A stretch of DNA of 64,000 nucleotides. Origin: an uncultured Pseudomonadota bacterium. GTDB lineage: Bacteria > Pseudomonadota > Alphaproteobacteria > RF32 > CAG-239. Of the stretch, positions 62,598-64,000 are shown in pieces (within the stretch, counting starts at the first letter, position 1; each line of letters starts with the position of its first letter). Below the pieces are notes generated by a model. The model was given only the letters and a program-made list of their open reading frames with translations, did no database searches and was not told the DNA's origin. The translations under genes and the position numbers were made by a program. The stretch is taken from NCBI GenBank assembly GCA_902761535.1, contig CACWKS010000002.1, positions 206,418-270,417 of the forward strand. Reading direction: 5' to 3'.

Positions 62598-62617
62598 TTA
62601 CGGTCACTGTTTTTTTA
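62580..62617 (+). terminator. Terminator overlapping the end of the TrpF-like gene
   Basis: ACAGTGAC (62581-62588) pairs with GTCACTGT (62603-62610), with further pairing of TAAT/ATTA, followed by a T run. The left arm encodes the last residues of the protein. Confidence 0.85.
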
Positions 62618-62683
62618 TACCTTAAATTTGCATAAAATATGACTATTTATACATCAGCCAATTTAATATAAGGAAAAAATACC

Positions 62684-64000
62684 ATGCATATAGTCATTAT
62701 AGGCGGTTCGCTTAATGCCATTACCGCTGCCGCTCATCTGCGCCGTGAAAATGAAAAAAATCGCATAACTCTTATTGCTAAATCTGCCGAACTGGGAAAT
62801 GCCGCTTGCGGAATTCCTGACTTTTTGCAAGGTGCCGTTACCGATATCAGTGATTTAAAAGCTGCCTCCCCAAAACTATTACAGAAGGTTTTCAATCTAG
62901 AACTTTTGCTGGATATTGATATCTTACAAATCAACAGTAAAATTAAAATTCTTCATTTAAGTAACAAACGTAAACTTCCCTATGATAAACTGATTTTTGC
63001 CGCCTCACCTTTGCATTTACGACCTGATATCAAAGGAATTTTAGGAGATAACATATTTACACTGCACAATACCGAAGCAGCTCGCAGAGTTAACGATTAT
63101 TTTTGGGGTATGAAAGCTCAAAAAATACTAATTCTCGGCGGTAGTCGTCTGGGTATTCAAACCGCTACCGCTTTTGCCGCCAATAAGGCACAAGTTACCA
63201 TTATCGAAAAATCATCCCATCTGTTGAGTTATGTTGATGCGGAATTTGCCTCATTGGTGCAAAAAAAACTCATCGAAAATTCGGTTAAAGTATTAACTTC
63301 AACCACTGTAAAAGAATTTTACCCTCATTACGCTATATTATCAGACGGCTCACGCTATAACTATGATATGGCGATTATCACCACCGGATCGCATAACGAA
63401 GTCCGTCTCCCTGTTACCACCGACATTAAACTGGGCGAAAGTGGCGGAATTATAGTTAACGAAGTTATGCAAACTAATATCAATGACATATTTGCTTGCG
63501 GAGAAAATATCGAATTACACAATTCTATCAGCGGTCTTCCTTTTCGTATCCGCAATGCTTCGTTAGCTGCTCAAACCGCTAAAATTGCTGCCGATGGCAT
63601 AATGAAAAATCCATCTCATCTACCATTGATTTTTAATAATGAAATTATAGAGTTGTTTGATAACTATCTGGGAATTTGCGGCTGTAGTGAAGAAGAATTA
63701 AATAAAGCCGATATTTCTTACCATAAAGTTTATTTAAATACCGAACTTTGTGAAAATTATATTTTACCGCCTTATTCAGTCAAAATGAAACTTCTTTTTA
63801 ATAAACAAGGCAATATCTTAGGATTCCAAATTTTTGGCTCTCGAGGAGTTTTCACTCGCCTTAATATTGTTGCTGCCCTAATGCAAAAAAAAGGAAAAGT
63901 TTCTGATTTGACGGAATTTTATCCGGCTTATTCACCGAGTTTGGCTCGTACTAAAGACAGTCTTAATATTATCGGATCATTAGCTTATGCTATTCAAACC
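62684..64000 (+). CDS. FAD/NAD(P) oxidoreductase, CoA-disulfide reductase/NADH oxidase type (3' end missing)
   Basis: An open frame of 439 codons runs from ATG 62684 (AAGGAAAAAA upstream) to the window edge without a stop. The N-terminal FAD motif is IVIIGGSLNAITAAAHLR, with the second nucleotide-binding motif ILILGGSRLGIQTATAFA near residues 146-163. NAACGIPDFLQG places a single redox cysteine near residue 43, the feature of CoA-disulfide reductases, NADH peroxidases and NADH oxidases, in contrast to CxxxxC disulfide reductases. FACGENI is the late FAD motif. The usual SCG is ACG here. Substrate cannot be fixed. Confidence 0.88.
   Translation, partial: MHIVIIGGSLNAITAAAHLRRENEKNRITLIAKSAELGNAACGIPDFLQGAVTDISDLKAASPKLLQKVFNLELLLDIDILQINSKIKILHLSNKRKLPYDKLIFAASPLHLRPDIKGILGDNIFTLHNTEAARRVNDYFWGMKAQKILILGGSRLGIQTATAFAANKAQVTIIEKSSHLLSYVDAEFASLVQKKLIENSVKVLTSTTVKEFYPHYAILSDGSRYNYDMAIITTGSHNEVRLPVTTDIKLGESGGIIVNEVMQTNINDIFACGENIELHNSISGLPFRIRNASLAAQTAKIAADGIMKNPSHLPLIFNNEIIELFDNYLGICGCSEEELNKADISYHKVYLNTELCENYILPPYSVKMKLLFNKQGNILGFQIFGSRGVFTRLNIVAALMQKKGKVSDLTEFYPAYSPSLARTKDSLNIIGSLAYAIQT

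Overview
The window reads as an AT-rich, gene-dense chromosome segment of an alphaproteobacterium. I infer this from three gene blocks in typical alphaproteobacterial order: a zinc-ribbon membrane protein diverging from ftsE-ftsX-ydcF-plsC-DUF2125; ffh-rpsP-rimM-trmD-rplS; and a solitary rpsD. The very low GC content, the acid-resistance pair and the many secreted or contact-type proteins suggest an uncultured host-associated (perhaps gut) lineage. That placement is an inference, not something read from a marker such as 16S.

Layout. 1-6.6 kb: end of an HU gene, UvrD/PcrA helicase, MoxR ATPase with a DUF58 partner, a TPR protein, CinA-type amidase and dUTPase. 6.7-9.9 kb: a tight three-gene operon (polyprenyl-sugar glycosyltransferase, DPM-type glycosyltransferase, YdjC/ChbG deacetylase) resembling amino-sugar lipid A modification. 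10.5-13.8 kb: arginine/agmatine-type antiporter plus pyruvoyl arginine decarboxylase, then 6-phosphofructokinase. 13.9-19.3 kb: a small DUF465-like protein, an autotransporter with chlamydial PMP-like repeats, and a cysteine-rich secreted protein with a duplicated DUF1566-like domain. 19.35-20.5 kb: a non-coding repeat array. 20.6-29.6 kb: RNase D, ArsR regulator, XseB, IspA, the ftsEX cluster, RsmD and a pseudouridine synthase. 29.8-39 kb: mixed accessory and housekeeping genes, including an FkbM methyltransferase, tRNA-Lys, TerC, a sirtuin, QueH, a prolyl aminopeptidase and an operon ending in a zeta-toxin-like kinase.

39-58 kb is the most unusual part. It holds a 1703-residue protein joining an M48-type zinc peptidase motif to a C-terminal ABC1/UbiB-like kinase region. 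It also holds yejE-yejF without yejA/yejB, preceded by a large membrane protein that looks like a degenerate sulfatase-fold protein of the YejM/PbgA kind. Beyond rpsD and a TPR-methyltransferase fusion, there is a 951-residue protein with an LHH/HNH-like motif followed directly by a SUKH-like (immunity-type) gene.

58-64 kb: the ribosome/SRP operon with a structured leader before ffh, a TrpF-like barrel protein, and the start of a CoA-disulfide-reductase-type flavoenzyme that runs off the edge.

Most genes lie in short operons with overlapping or nearly touching ends, and clear rho-independent terminators separate many units. No CRISPR array, rRNA, insertion sequence or prophage was recognised.
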